Shown here piece by piece: positions 36,495-45,190 of a DNA stretch of 64,000 nt. The notes below the pieces were generated by a model. The model worked only from the letters and a program-made list of their open reading frames with translations, did not search any database and was not told the origin of the DNA. How positions within the stretch are numbered: the first letter of the stretch is position 1; each line of letters begins with the position of its first letter. The stretch is from positions 2,294,001-2,358,000 of the forward strand of contig NZ_CP082205.1 of assembly GCF_019856455.1 (NCBI RefSeq), read 5' to 3'. The DNA comes from Streptococcus suis (GTDB lineage: Bacteria > Bacillota > Bacilli > Lactobacillales > Streptococcaceae). The position numbers and the translations under genes are program-made.

Positions 36495-38706
36495 ATACCA
36501 CCTCTTCTGACCAGCTAGTAGCAACTGTTTTTTCTTGCTTATCTAGTTGAATGCTTTGTAAACCAACCATTGTTGCATAGCGGCCACCCAACTTCATCAA
36601 CTCATCATGCGTCCCATATTCTGCAATTTTCCCGTCTTCCAAAAAACAGATTTTATCACAACGTAGAATCGTTGATAATCTGTGGGCCACTACAACTGTC
36701 GTCTTGCCAATAATTTTTTCAAATATTAAATTTTGGATAATCTGTTCACTAAAGGAATCTAGATTGGAAGTTGCTTCATCAAAAATATAAAGATCTGCTT
36801 TACTAAGAAGAGCTCGGGCAATAGCAAGACGTTGTTTTTCTCCTCCTGAGAAATTCTGGCCACCTTCTTCAACAAAAGAACCATATCGGTTTTGTAATTT
36901 TTGAATTGTGTCATGAATCCCTACTATGCGGCATACACGTATCATATCCTCATAGCTAGCTTCTGGATTTCCTATCTTTAAATTATCAATTATAGTCCCT
37001 GAAAAGAGCTCGACTATTTGAGGGATATAAGCTATTCTTTTCCGTAATTCTCCATAATCTAGATCCCCTAAGTCATACTCACCAAACTTTATTTGACCTT
37101 CAATAGGCTGAATGAAATGAAGAAGAAGTCGTACAAGAGTACTCTTTCCTGCTCCACTTTCACCTACAAAAGCTATTTTTTCACCTTGTTTGATTATCAA
37201 ACTAAAATCTCGAATAATAGGCGGTCTAGACCCGTAAGCGAAAGAAACGTTTTTGAAGACAATATCTTCCAATAACGAAAAATTATGGATACTATTCCCT
37301 ACTTGACTATCTTCACGCTCAACATCCATCAATTCTTGAAGTCGGCTAACAGCAACCTGAACTTCCTGGAAAGTAAGTTGGAGACCAACCAAATTCTGAA
37401 CAGGCTCAGTAAAATACTGACTCAAGGTCTGAAAAACAAGAAGATCACCAATTGTCATCTTGTTATCAATAATAAATAAGGCTCCCACTCCCATAAAAAT
37501 CAAATTCCCTAGAGTTCCGGCTATAGAAGAAATTGTAGATTGAATATTTTGTAAAAAACCTTCTTTATAGCCAATTTCTAAGGTGTGAACAAAATTCTCT
37601 TCTAGTTTATCCAAACGTTGTCGTTCATCATGCTGTGATTTTATGGTATCTATGTTACGAATAGATTCTATCAATTGCGAATTAAGCATAGAGTTTGCTT
37701 CCATCTGCTCATTATTAATCTTCTTATAAGGTTTCTTGAAGCAATAAATTAACACGATATTCACAATCACTATCATAACCAATATTAGAAATAAAGTGGG
37801 GTTGAGATGCCATAAAACAAAGGCACTTATCAGTGATAGGCTAATATCCATAACTAACGAAATAGAAACCGAGGTAAAAACATTCTTTATCGTCATGGCA
37901 TCTTGAAACCGTGTCAAGACATCACCCACCCTTCTGCTACCGAAAAAACTATAAGGTAGGTGAATAATATGGTCATAATAGCCCAGGAGCACAGGAATAT
38001 CAATTTTTCTTGATAGAAATAGCAAAATATGTTGCCTAAAAGCAGATAAGAGACTCTGCACTAAAGAAACGATGCCAAAAACAATCAAGAATAAGTATAA
38101 GCTGTTCTTTAATCCAAAGGGAATAATCTCATCCATAATAACTTTGGAAAAAAGACTAGACAAAATACCAACGATACTTAGCAAGAATGATGCTAAGATG
38201 ATTGTCCCCACAAGTCCTTTCTGTGTTAATATCAGAGCTGAAAATAAGTCAAATAGTCCTTTGCCTTTCATGTTTCCTTTTTCAAACTCGCTATTTGGAA
38301 CCATGAAAATGGCTATTCCTTGATAAACTTCCTCAAGTTCTGTAATTGAAAGCATATCCAGTCCTTTTGCTGGATCAGCTACCAAATAATTACCATCTTT
38401 CTTTATCTTATGAATCACTATAAAATGATTCTGCCCCAGACTATTCCGTATTTGTAGTATAGCTGGAAAGCTAATATCTCCAGTTAAGTCATCCAAGGAT
38501 ACTCGAACTGCCTTTACGGTAAAATTTAACTTTTCAAGACCAGAAACAATTCCGTGAACGGTCGTTCCATACATATCTGTTCCAATAATTTCCCGAATTT
38601 TCATTATTGAAAGTTCTTTTTTATAGGTCAATAATACAGTGGAGACAACAGCTGCTGCACAATCTGACTGGTCATGTTGCAAAGTGCAAGCATATTTTTT
38701 AAACAT
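36487..38706 (-). CDS. Peptidase-containing (C39) ABC transporter
   Basis: A 739-residue bacteriocin-type exporter that cuts double-glycine leaders and exports the product. The C39 peptidase domain (1-150) has Cys in QHDQSDCAAAVV, His in QNHFIVIHKIKK and Asp in VADPAKG. Six membrane helices follow (about 160-440), then the ATPase with Walker A GESGAGKST (near 513), signature FSGGEKQRL and Walker B LYIFDEAT. All catalytic residues are present. It is preceded by GGCGGAG and lies 16 bases behind the 40-residue peptide gene. Partner substrates are the three precursors downstream. Confidence 0.95.
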   Translation of the reverse strand: MFKKYACTLQHDQSDCAAAVVSTVLLTYKKELSIMKIREIIGTDMYGTTVHGIVSGLEKLNFTVKAVRVSLDDLTGDISFPAILQIRNSLGQNHFIVIHKIKKDGNYLVADPAKGLDMLSITELEEVYQGIAIFMVPNSEFEKGNMKGKGLFDLFSALILTQKGLVGTIILASFLLSIVGILSSLFSKVIMDEIIPFGLKNSLYLFLIVFGIVSLVQSLLSAFRQHILLFLSRKIDIPVLLGYYDHIIHLPYSFFGSRRVGDVLTRFQDAMTIKNVFTSVSISLVMDISLSLISAFVLWHLNPTLFLILVMIVIVNIVLIYCFKKPYKKINNEQMEANSMLNSQLIESIRNIDTIKSQHDERQRLDKLEENFVHTLEIGYKEGFLQNIQSTISSIAGTLGNLIFMGVGALFIIDNKMTIGDLLVFQTLSQYFTEPVQNLVGLQLTFQEVQVAVSRLQELMDVEREDSQVGNSIHNFSLLEDIVFKNVSFAYGSRPPIIRDFSLIIKQGEKIAFVGESGAGKSTLVRLLLHFIQPIEGQIKFGEYDLGDLDYGELRKRIAYIPQIVELFSGTIIDNLKIGNPEASYEDMIRVCRIVGIHDTIQKLQNRYGSFVEEGGQNFSGGEKQRLAIARALLSKADLYIFDEATSNLDSFSEQIIQNLIFEKIIGKTTVVVAHRLSTILRCDKICFLEDGKIAEYGTHDELMKLGGRYATMVGLQSIQLDKQEKTVATSWSEEVVYE

Positions 38707-38722
38707 ATATACTCCGCCCTAA

Positions 38723-38845
38723 CTATTTTGCATAGATAAATATTTCTTCTCTATCTACACCAAAAACTCTCGGCAATTGTGGAACTCTAATTAAAATAAC
38801 CGCTAGTAATCCCACCACCAAAACACTCTTAACTATTCTTTTCAT
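38723..38845 (-). CDS. 40-residue hydrophobic peptide, candidate signalling peptide
   Basis: A short gene with its own consensus promoter and AAAGGGG ribosome site. The peptide has a basic start (MKRIVKS), a hydrophobic stretch (VLVVGLLAVILI) and a C-terminal tail ending GVDREEIFIYAK. It lies between the HTH/TPR regulator and the C39 transporter, the position of Phr/SHP/RtgS-type pheromone precursors. The acidic-then-hydrophobic tail (EEIFIYAK) recalls Rgg-associated short hydrophobic peptides. Its coding status rests on promoter, ribosome site and context; the pheromone role is inference. Confidence 0.65.
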   Translation of the reverse strand: MKRIVKSVLVVGLLAVILIRVPQLPRVFGVDREEIFIYAK

Positions 38846-38868
38846 TTTGTAACCCCTTTCTTTCCTAT

Positions 38869-38897
38869 AGTATAACCGTTTCGTTACCTATTGTCAA
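38869..38897 (-). promoter_or_regulatory. Promoter of the peptide-transporter operon
   Basis: A perfect -35 TTGACA (38892-38897) and a -10 TATACT (38869-38874) with a 17-base spacer on the minus strand. The spacer contains TAACGAAACGGTTA, an imperfect inverted repeat placed where the adjacent regulator could bind. GAAACG recurs in the 5' regions of all three precursor genes. Confidence 0.85.
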
Positions 38898-38949
38898 TGT
38901 TTTTTGATATTTTTCTAACAAAATTTATTATTGTTATATTTTTGATATA

Positions 38950-38983
38950 AAAAGAAGCCTGCCCCTCTGGAGCAAGCTCAATC
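38950..38983 (-). terminator. Terminator of the HTH/TPR regulator gene
   Basis: On the minus strand GAGCTTGCTCC and GGGGCAGGCTTC pair (with G-U) around AGA, followed by TTTTT. It overlaps the stop codon region. Confidence 0.65.
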
Positions 38984-39847
38984 TGTATAGGTTTCTTTGA
39001 GGTATTTTTCTATTTTCAAAGCAATAGCATCAATGCCTGCTAACTCGTAAAGAAGTCGTGATAGTTCATAGCGTTTTTTGACCAGTTGCTTATCCGCAAA
39101 GTCTTCTGTCACATTTCCTAAGTCACAATAAAAATCTGCCAAGAAATGGATAGGATAGATTGACTTGAATTCCTCAATGCAGGCTGTAACCAGCTCAATT
39201 CCCTTTTCCAACTGATTTGTCAACCATAGGTAGCGGATGTAGTTGGACTGAATACTGAAGTAAGCATCTATATCCACCAATAAATCCAACTTATTTTTAT
39301 CAATCTTTTCGATTACCTCACTATAGAATTGCTCTGCCTCAGCATTCTTCTCATCTCGAATCAATAGAATCAATAAACTATTGTACAGATAGAGGTAGCC
39401 TCTCCTATTCTCCCCAACTCGTTCCAGCAACTCCCTCAATTTCTGAATAGCATCTTCTCGCCTTGCTTCCAAATTCTCTGCTAAAACAGCCTCCACCCAT
39501 TCCAAATAAACTTGGTCTGGAAAGTTCAGATGAGATAGGGTGCCCTTTTCCCTTTCATATAGAAAGCCCAAAGCCTCATAATCTCTTTGCATAAGACAGT
39601 TTTTGGCAAGTTTTCTAAACTGTTTCAAGTCAGAGACAATTTCGCTTTCCTCTTCATCAAAAAAATAGTCCATTCTGACTTGGAGTTTTTTAGCAAGGGC
39701 ATGAAGCAAGTCTGCACCAGGCATGTAGGTTCCCTTCTCAATGCGGCTAATCTGCCCTTGATCACAGACCCCTTCTGCCAACTCCTTCTGCGACCAGCCC
39801 AATTCTTTTCTTCTATTTTTTAACCTTGTTGCTAGTAAAACTTTCAT
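38978..39847 (-). CDS. HTH/TPR peptide-responsive regulator (PlcR/Rgg-like)
   Basis: A 289-residue cytosolic regulator. Residues 1-65 are a helix-turn-helix domain (LKNRRKELGWSQKELAEGVCDQGQISRIEKG). The rest is helical repeats of the TPR type that in this superfamily (PlcR, TprA, Rgg, ComR) bind an imported short peptide. Directly downstream lie a strong promoter and a 40-residue peptide gene, then the C39 export operon, so it very likely controls that operon. Whether it activates or represses cannot be read from sequence. Confidence 0.85.
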   Translation of the reverse strand: MKVLLATRLKNRRKELGWSQKELAEGVCDQGQISRIEKGTYMPGADLLHALAKKLQVRMDYFFDEEESEIVSDLKQFRKLAKNCLMQRDYEALGFLYEREKGTLSHLNFPDQVYLEWVEAVLAENLEARREDAIQKLRELLERVGENRRGYLYLYNSLLILLIRDEKNAEAEQFYSEVIEKIDKNKLDLLVDIDAYFSIQSNYIRYLWLTNQLEKGIELVTACIEEFKSIYPIHFLADFYCDLGNVTEDFADKQLVKKRYELSRLLYELAGIDAIALKIEKYLKETYTD

Positions 39848-39910
39848 ATCAACCTCTCAGAATCCAATCTATATTTATTATAACAGGTTAAGCCCTAGCA
39901 GACAAACAAC

Positions 39911-39934
39911 AAAAAACCTCTCATCAAGAGAGGC
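39911..39934 (-). terminator. purR terminator
   Basis: Minus-strand CCTCTC and GAGAGG around TTGAT, followed by TTTTTTG, just after the purR stop. Confidence 0.85.
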
Positions 39935-39941
39935 TTAACGA

Positions 39942-40754
39942 TTAATCAAAAATATTTCCCAACTCAACATCCACGCGATTTTCTTTGACATTGATGTCGG
40001 TCACAGCGAGCAAAGACTTGTAGTTAGCTACGCTACGGTCCCCTTTTTGGTTTTCTGCAAAGACAGCTACGCCTACCAAGGTTGAGTCAAACTCAGACAA
40101 GAGGCTAATCATACCATTGATGGTACCACCATTTTTCAAGAAGTCATCGACGATTAAGACACGGCTTCCTGCCTTCAAACTACGCTTAGACAGGAACATC
40201 TTTTCGATACGGTCGCTAGAGCCTGACACATAGTTGACAGAAACGGTTGAACCTTCTGTGATTTTCAAATCACGACGCACAATAACAAACGGTACATTAA
40301 GGACATTGGCAACAGCATTGGCCAAGGGCACACCTTTGGTTGCAACCGTCATCACTGCATCAATTTTTTCATCTTTAAAAGCGTCAGCTATGATACGACC
40401 GACATTTTTCAAAATATGTGGTGTAGACAGCAAGTCAGATGAATAGATATAACCGCCTGGCAAGATACGATTACTTTCGGCCATCTGATCACGAAGGGCC
40501 TGTGCAATTTCGACAGACTCTGCCTTAGAGATTGATGGAGTAAAAACAACTCCTCCACTGGCACCTGTAATGGTTTCAATATGCCCGATAGAGCTTTCCT
40601 CAAAAGCCTTTTTAATGATGGCAATATCCTCTGAGATAGATGACTTGGCAGATTCATACTTTTCCGCAAAGGTATTCAAACTAGTTAATTCATAAGGGTG
40701 GTTGATGAGGTAATTGGAAATGACAACCATACGCTCACTTCTTCTTAATTTCAT
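39942..40754 (-). CDS. purR: Purine operon repressor PurR
   Basis: A 270-residue regulator of purine genes. The N-terminal winged helix (LRRSERMVVISNYLINHPYELT) is followed by a phosphoribosyltransferase-fold domain with the PRPP loop RVLIVDDFLKNGGTI near residue 200. PRPP binding relieves DNA binding. Two inverted CGAAC boxes 16 bases apart lie just upstream over its promoter, indicating autoregulation, and purA in this window has a matching site. Confidence 0.95.
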   Translation of the reverse strand: MKLRRSERMVVISNYLINHPYELTSLNTFAEKYESAKSSISEDIAIIKKAFEESSIGHIETITGASGGVVFTPSISKAESVEIAQALRDQMAESNRILPGGYIYSSDLLSTPHILKNVGRIIADAFKDEKIDAVMTVATKGVPLANAVANVLNVPFVIVRRDLKITEGSTVSVNYVSGSSDRIEKMFLSKRSLKAGSRVLIVDDFLKNGGTINGMISLLSEFDSTLVGVAVFAENQKGDRSVANYKSLLAVTDINVKENRVDVELGNIFD

Positions 40755-40780
40755 ATTGTTCTCCTTTTTGGCTTTTTCCT

Positions 40781-40838
40781 ATTATAGCACATAAAAACAC
40801 AAAAAGCGAACCTTTTTTCTTGAAAAAGTTCGCTTTTT
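40781..40838 (-). promoter_or_regulatory. purR promoter with inverted PurBox pair doubling as upstream terminator
   Basis: GCGAAC (40806-40811) and GTTCGC (40828-40833) are inverted and separated by exactly 16 bases, the PurBox geometry known from Bacillus. The extended -10 TGCTATAAT reads into purR (-10 at 40781-40786), placing one box at the -35. The same sequence is a long hairpin ending in TTTTT (40801-40838), a terminator for the operon ending at 40844. Confidence 0.7.
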
Positions 40839-40843
40839 CGTAT

Positions 40844-41722
40844 TTAGCTATAAACTTGTAGATACCACGTTGGAATCCAGCGAGTAAAGTCCGCATACCA
40901 TTCTGAGATGGTGGCTGCCTGTTCCTGCATCAAGGGGATTTGGAGGGGATCTACGCGCTCTGCCCAAGAAAGAGCGCCTAGACTATTTACTGTTACATAA
41001 AGAGCCATGAGTTTCCAAAATTCCTCTGGAATATCCCCCTCAAAATAGGCATCCACCTGACCACGCGCAAAGGCTGGAGACAAGTCTGCCGTAAAAATCA
41101 AACGGTTGAATTCTTCCCAGGGGTCCCCTATGTCGTAGCGATCAAAGTCTAATATTTTCAGTTTCCCATCCGCACCCAGTAGGAAGTTACCAGTGTGAAA
41201 ATCACCGTGATGGTAGGCAATTGGTCTTCCTGCCAGCAAGTGACGGTTGGCTTGGACAAAGTCTATCATGGCTTGACCATTTGGATAGGAATGACTAGCT
41301 GCTCGGTAGGTAGCTAATTTACTGTCAATCTTAGCCTGATAAAAACTGTTCCAGTCGCGCAGACTTTGATCAATCGGTAGGGCATGCAAGATTCGCAAAA
41401 ACTTCCCTGACTGACAGCCCAAATCATATAAGACAGAATCAGACAAACTAGAAGCCACTTCATTCATATCCTGACCTTCCACCCATTCATAGAGGGTGTA
41501 GACTGACAAGTCATCCGCCCAAAGACTTAGTGGCTCTGCCACAGGCAAACCTAGACCAAACAGGTTTTCAACTAACTGAAACTCTAATCGCTTAGCCTCA
41601 TAGGCTGGCCGCTCTGCTATTCTCAAAAGACCAAGGCGACCATCTTCCAGCTGGACCTTGTACTTTTGGTCCGTGGACCAGCCTTTGGTGAGGGGCTGTC
41701 GAGACACTATCCTAACTGCCAT
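40844..41722 (-). CDS. Aminoglycoside phosphotransferase-family kinase-like protein
   Basis: A 292-residue protein with the APH/choline-kinase fold. The nucleotide-binding lobe is at the N terminus (KGWSTDQKYKVQLEDG). The catalytic loop is AYHHGDFHTGNFLL (Asp near residue 175) and the metal-binding segment LKILDFDRYDIGDPWEEF. These proteins phosphorylate small hydroxyl compounds; the substrate here is unknown and drug resistance should not be assumed. It overlaps the yhaM stop by one base (TGATG) and ends the yhaM-side operon at a terminator. Confidence 0.8.
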   Translation of the reverse strand: MAVRIVSRQPLTKGWSTDQKYKVQLEDGRLGLLRIAERPAYEAKRLEFQLVENLFGLGLPVAEPLSLWADDLSVYTLYEWVEGQDMNEVASSLSDSVLYDLGCQSGKFLRILHALPIDQSLRDWNSFYQAKIDSKLATYRAASHSYPNGQAMIDFVQANRHLLAGRPIAYHHGDFHTGNFLLGADGKLKILDFDRYDIGDPWEEFNRLIFTADLSPAFARGQVDAYFEGDIPEEFWKLMALYVTVNSLGALSWAERVDPLQIPLMQEQAATISEWYADFTRWIPTWYLQVYS

Positions 41723-42663
41723 CAGTCGATGTTGGGCTTATAGAAGGCGCGGTTATCCATGGCAAAGATGCGGTTGGTCATCTCGCCTGGGCCAACCTTG
41801 TCCAAGGCCGATAGCATCATCATCATTTCCGCATCGATGTTGTCAATCATGTGGAGGATTTCCGCCTCCATAATCTGCGGACGGACAGGGCTTCCATACT
41901 CCAAGAGACCGTGGTGGCTGAGGATAACGTGGCGCAGAACAGTCACTTCCTCCAGACTGTCATCGATGCCCAATTCCATCAAGACCTTGGTAATCTCCTC
42001 ATCAATCAAGGAAATATGCCCAATCAGATTACCACGCACTGTATAACCTGTGTTATCAGGACCGGTCAACTCAATAACCTTGGCCAAGTCGTGCAACATA
42101 ATGCCTGCAAAAAGCAGGCTCTTATTGAGCTGAGGATAAATATCTCCAATAGCATCCGCCAAACGCACCATAGTCGCCGTGTGATAGGACAGGCCTGAAT
42201 AGAAGGCGTGGTGGTTGGTCTTGGCAGCTGGGTAGGAATAAAATTCCTTGTCGTACTTGCTGTAAAGAGCACGCACAATCCGCTGCCAAGTCGCATTTTC
42301 AATGCGGAAAATCATCTGGCTCAAATAGTCCTTGGTGTCCTTGACATCAACAGGCGGCTTTTCCTTGAAATCAGCAGGGTCGTTGGGCTCGCCTGCCTTT
42401 GGTAAACGAAGAACCAGTTGGTTGACTTGGGGGGTGTTGTTGTAAACCTCACGGCGACCCTGCATGTGAACAACAGTTCCAGCAGTAAAGTCCTTGATTT
42501 TCCCTGGTTGGGCATCCCAGACCTTTCCTTCAATCTCGCCAGTATCATCTTGGAAGGTCAGAGCTAGGTAGTCTTTGCCAGCTCGTGTTTGACGGACTTC
42601 AGCAGTCTTGATCAGATAGAATCCTTCGAAGAATTCATCTTTTTTCATTTGGTTAATTTTCAT
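41722..42663 (-). CDS. yhaM: 3'-5' exoribonuclease YhaM
   Basis: A 313-residue RNase. The N-terminal OB-fold nucleic-acid domain (YLIKTAEVRQTRAGKDYLAL) is followed by an HD hydrolase domain with SGLSYHTATMV, LLFAGIMLHDLAKV (HD near residue 195) and VILSHHGLLEYGSP. It trims RNA 3' ends. The ATG used (MKINQMKKDEFF) lies inside the last codons of rmuC, an 11-base overlap, so it is coupled to rmuC. Confidence 0.93.
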   Translation of the reverse strand: MKINQMKKDEFFEGFYLIKTAEVRQTRAGKDYLALTFQDDTGEIEGKVWDAQPGKIKDFTAGTVVHMQGRREVYNNTPQVNQLVLRLPKAGEPNDPADFKEKPPVDVKDTKDYLSQMIFRIENATWQRIVRALYSKYDKEFYSYPAAKTNHHAFYSGLSYHTATMVRLADAIGDIYPQLNKSLLFAGIMLHDLAKVIELTGPDNTGYTVRGNLIGHISLIDEEITKVLMELGIDDSLEEVTVLRHVILSHHGLLEYGSPVRPQIMEAEILHMIDNIDAEMMMMLSALDKVGPGEMTNRIFAMDNRAFYKPNID

Positions 42664-43891
42664 TATCTTCCTCATCTAATGGGGACAGGCCAAGCAGTCC
42701 CTTGGTTTGGTCATCTTCGTACAGGTCAATGGTCCGAAGACTACGCTCAATAGCGTTGGTGCGAGTGGTTAGGAGTTTGTCAATATTGCTGCTGGCTTGA
42801 TTAAGTTGTTTCTGAGCCTTAAGCAAGAGGTCAGAAAACTTGCCAAATTCCAGCTTGACATTGCCCAAGACCTTGGAAATATCATCGGCTGACCGTTGAA
42901 TGTTAAGAGTCTTAAAGCCGACGGAGAGGGAATTGAGCAGGGCAGACAGGGTGGTCGGTCCTGCTACCACGATATTTTCCTGACGGCGAAGCTCATCAAA
43001 GAAAATCGGATTGCGGACCACTTCTGAATACAGCCCTTCGGTCGGCAAGAACAAGACACCAAAGTTGGTGGTTTCAGGCGGATTGAGGTACTTGCTCTGA
43101 ATGTCCTTGGCAAAGCGCTTGATAGCCGCCAAGAGATTTTTGCGATGGAGGTCAATCTGGTCCTTATCCCCACTTTCATAAGCATCTTCCAAGCGGTAGT
43201 AATCCGCCAGCGGAAACTTGGAGTCAATCGGCAGATAGATATAGTCTCCCTCGGTCCGTCCTGGTAGCTTGACCGCATACTCCACACGCTCACTAGAGCC
43301 TGAAACCGTGGCAAACTCTCGCTCATATTGGCTAGGTGTTAAAATATCCTCGATAATCTGTCCCAGCTGCAACTCACCCATGATGCCACGGGTTTTGGTA
43401 CCAGACAGAACCTTGTTAAGACTGCCCACATCACGCGCCACCGTCTGCATTTCACCCAGACCACGATTGACCGATTCCAACTGCTTGGACACCGTTTCAA
43501 AGGAGGCTTGTAGGCGGGTTTGCAGGGTTTTCTCCAGCTTTTCCTCAACCGTCTGCCGCATTTCTTCCAGGCGTTTTTCATTAGACTCCTGAATGGCCTG
43601 CAAGCGACGGTCGGTGGCATCTCGCGTTTCCAAGTGGCTCTTATTCAGCTCTTGGCGAATGTCAGTTAGCTGTTGGTAAAGCTCCGTGCGGAGTCTTTCC
43701 ACCTCCTGATGAATGGCCTGCTGCTGTTTGAGAGTTGCGTTTTCTAGTTGATAGCTGAGCTGGTCAGACAAGTTGTCTGCTGTATCTTCGGCTTGATCTT
43801 GCAAAAGCAGGGTCAAGCTCTGCCATTTTCCATAAAGAAAAACCAAGGCAAGCAAGACCAGTATCAGCAAAATAAGTAATACAATATCCAT
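42653..43891 (-). CDS. rmuC: DNA recombination protein RmuC
   Basis: A 412-residue protein with one N-terminal membrane helix (IVLLILLILVLLALVFLY), a long coiled coil (about 30-170) and the RmuC nuclease-like domain (GIMGELQLGQIIEDIL, YLPIDSKFPLADYYRLEDA, VLFLPTEGLYSEVV). It is linked to limiting inverted-repeat recombination. Its ATG follows the thiN stop without a gap; it overlaps yhaM by 11 bases. Confidence 0.93.
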   Translation of the reverse strand: MDIVLLILLILVLLALVFLYGKWQSLTLLLQDQAEDTADNLSDQLSYQLENATLKQQQAIHQEVERLRTELYQQLTDIRQELNKSHLETRDATDRRLQAIQESNEKRLEEMRQTVEEKLEKTLQTRLQASFETVSKQLESVNRGLGEMQTVARDVGSLNKVLSGTKTRGIMGELQLGQIIEDILTPSQYEREFATVSGSSERVEYAVKLPGRTEGDYIYLPIDSKFPLADYYRLEDAYESGDKDQIDLHRKNLLAAIKRFAKDIQSKYLNPPETTNFGVLFLPTEGLYSEVVRNPIFFDELRRQENIVVAGPTTLSALLNSLSVGFKTLNIQRSADDISKVLGNVKLEFGKFSDLLLKAQKQLNQASSNIDKLLTTRTNAIERSLRTIDLYEDDQTKGLLGLSPLDEEDNEN

Positions 43892-44524
43892 CTAATCCTT
43901 GTCCTTACTGTAGATAAGGACCACGTAGCCCTTATCCAGTTGAATGTCTATGTCCCTATCTATAAATTCGTTAGAAGCATAGCATTTTTTGAAAAAATAA
44001 TTGCTGGCATCCAGCGGGTACTTGGCATGACGAATGGTCAGGCAACTCTGGTCCGACGGCATAAAGGAAATGTAGTTCATACCAGCAATCGGTGACAAAC
44101 GGTGCTGACCTGCAGGTCGAAATCGGACGATGTTCTGACTATCCACCAATTCAATCTGCTCCACATAGGCTGCCAAGTCTGGTTCAGCTGGTAAAAAGAG
44201 ATTGCTCATCATGTGGTCCATGCGACCACCCAAGGCTCCGTATATGCGAACCTTGGCCTGCGGATAAACCTTGAAGATTTCCTTTAAAGCCAGCTCCAAA
44301 TCTGTATCATCTTTTTCAGCAGGAGCTTGCAAAAAACGCTCTGCTAGATCCTTTATCTGCCCTAATTCTTCAGGTGTCACCGAGTCAAAATCACCGATAG
44401 CCCAGTCAAGAGGCAGAAAATGGTCCAGAAGACGAAGAGAGCCTGCATCTACCCCCACATAGAGGTCGGCAGGCTCAGGAAGGCAGTCAAAGGAACCGCC
44501 TGCAATGACAGCAATCTTAATCAT
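43892..44524 (-). CDS. thiN: Thiamine pyrophosphokinase
   Basis: A 210-residue enzyme making thiamine diphosphate from thiamine and ATP. Motifs: VGVDAGSLRLLDHFLPLDWAIGDFDSV near residue 25 (acidic ATP/Mg site), EKDDTDLELAL near 92, and GALGGRMDHMMSNL near 118. The C-terminal beta region binds thiamine. It overlaps rpe by 8 bases and abuts rmuC, continuing the rsgA-rpe-thiN-rmuC string common in streptococci. Confidence 0.93.
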   Translation of the reverse strand: MIKIAVIAGGSFDCLPEPADLYVGVDAGSLRLLDHFLPLDWAIGDFDSVTPEELGQIKDLAERFLQAPAEKDDTDLELALKEIFKVYPQAKVRIYGALGGRMDHMMSNLFLPAEPDLAAYVEQIELVDSQNIVRFRPAGQHRLSPIAGMNYISFMPSDQSCLTIRHAKYPLDASNYFFKKCYASNEFIDRDIDIQLDKGYVVLIYSKDKD

Positions 44525-45176
44525 TGAGGGCAGCTCTCAATTTGGCAACGTTGGCATCCAAATCGCCTTTGAAGAGGTAGGAACCAGCCACAAAGACATT
44601 GGCACCCGCATTTTTGGCTGAATGAATAGTCTTATCGTCAATCCCGCCGTCCACTTCGATGTCAAAGTTCAAGCCTTTGGCTTCACGCAATTTAACCAAA
44701 TCCGCAATCTTCTCAGCCACTTCTGGAATGTAGGCTTGTCCACCAAAACCTGGGTTGACCGTCATGAGAAGCACCTGATCCACCAAGTTAAGCACAGGCT
44801 CAATGGTCACAAGGGGAGTGCCTGGATTGATGACCACACCCACCTTCATACCAGCAGCACGGATTTTTTGTAGGGTCCCATGCAGGTGAACCGTTGCTTC
44901 TGCGTGAATGGTTAAAATATCTGCACCTGCGCGGGCAAAGGTCTCAATATGATTTTCAGGATTGGACACCATGAGATGGCAATCAAAAACCAGCTTGCTA
45001 TGAGGACGCATAGCCGCAACCACATCCGCCCCAAAGCTGATATTTGGCACAAAATGACCGTCCATGATGTCAATATGAACGTATTCCACACCTGTCTTTT
45101 CTAGACGCTTGAGCTCTTTTTCAAAATTTGCATAATCTGCCGCCAAAATAGACGGTGCAATCTTATAATGTGACAT
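44517..45176 (-). CDS. rpe: Ribulose-phosphate 3-epimerase
   Basis: A 219-residue TIM-barrel enzyme of the pentose phosphate pathway interconverting ribulose-5-phosphate and xylulose-5-phosphate. It begins SHYKIAPSILAADYANFEKEL. The metal and catalytic motifs HIDIMDGHFVPNISFG and VDGGIDDKTI and the MTVNPGFGGQ phosphate-site segment are all present. It lies 14 bases behind rsgA. Confidence 0.97.
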   Translation of the reverse strand: MSHYKIAPSILAADYANFEKELKRLEKTGVEYVHIDIMDGHFVPNISFGADVVAAMRPHSKLVFDCHLMVSNPENHIETFARAGADILTIHAEATVHLHGTLQKIRAAGMKVGVVINPGTPLVTIEPVLNLVDQVLLMTVNPGFGGQAYIPEVAEKIADLVKLREAKGLNFDIEVDGGIDDKTIHSAKNAGANVFVAGSYLFKGDLDANVAKLRAALND

Positions 45177-45190
45177 ACAGAACCAACTTT

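Noticed and set aside
31034-39847. Lantibiotic or other modified-peptide cluster
   Set aside because: No LanB, LanC, LanM, radical-SAM or YcaO-like gene is present, and the mature precursor parts contain no cysteine.
40844-41722. Aminoglycoside resistance gene
   Set aside because: Only the general APH-family fold is visible. It sits in a housekeeping operon with yhaM and rmuC, and nothing indicates a drug substrate.
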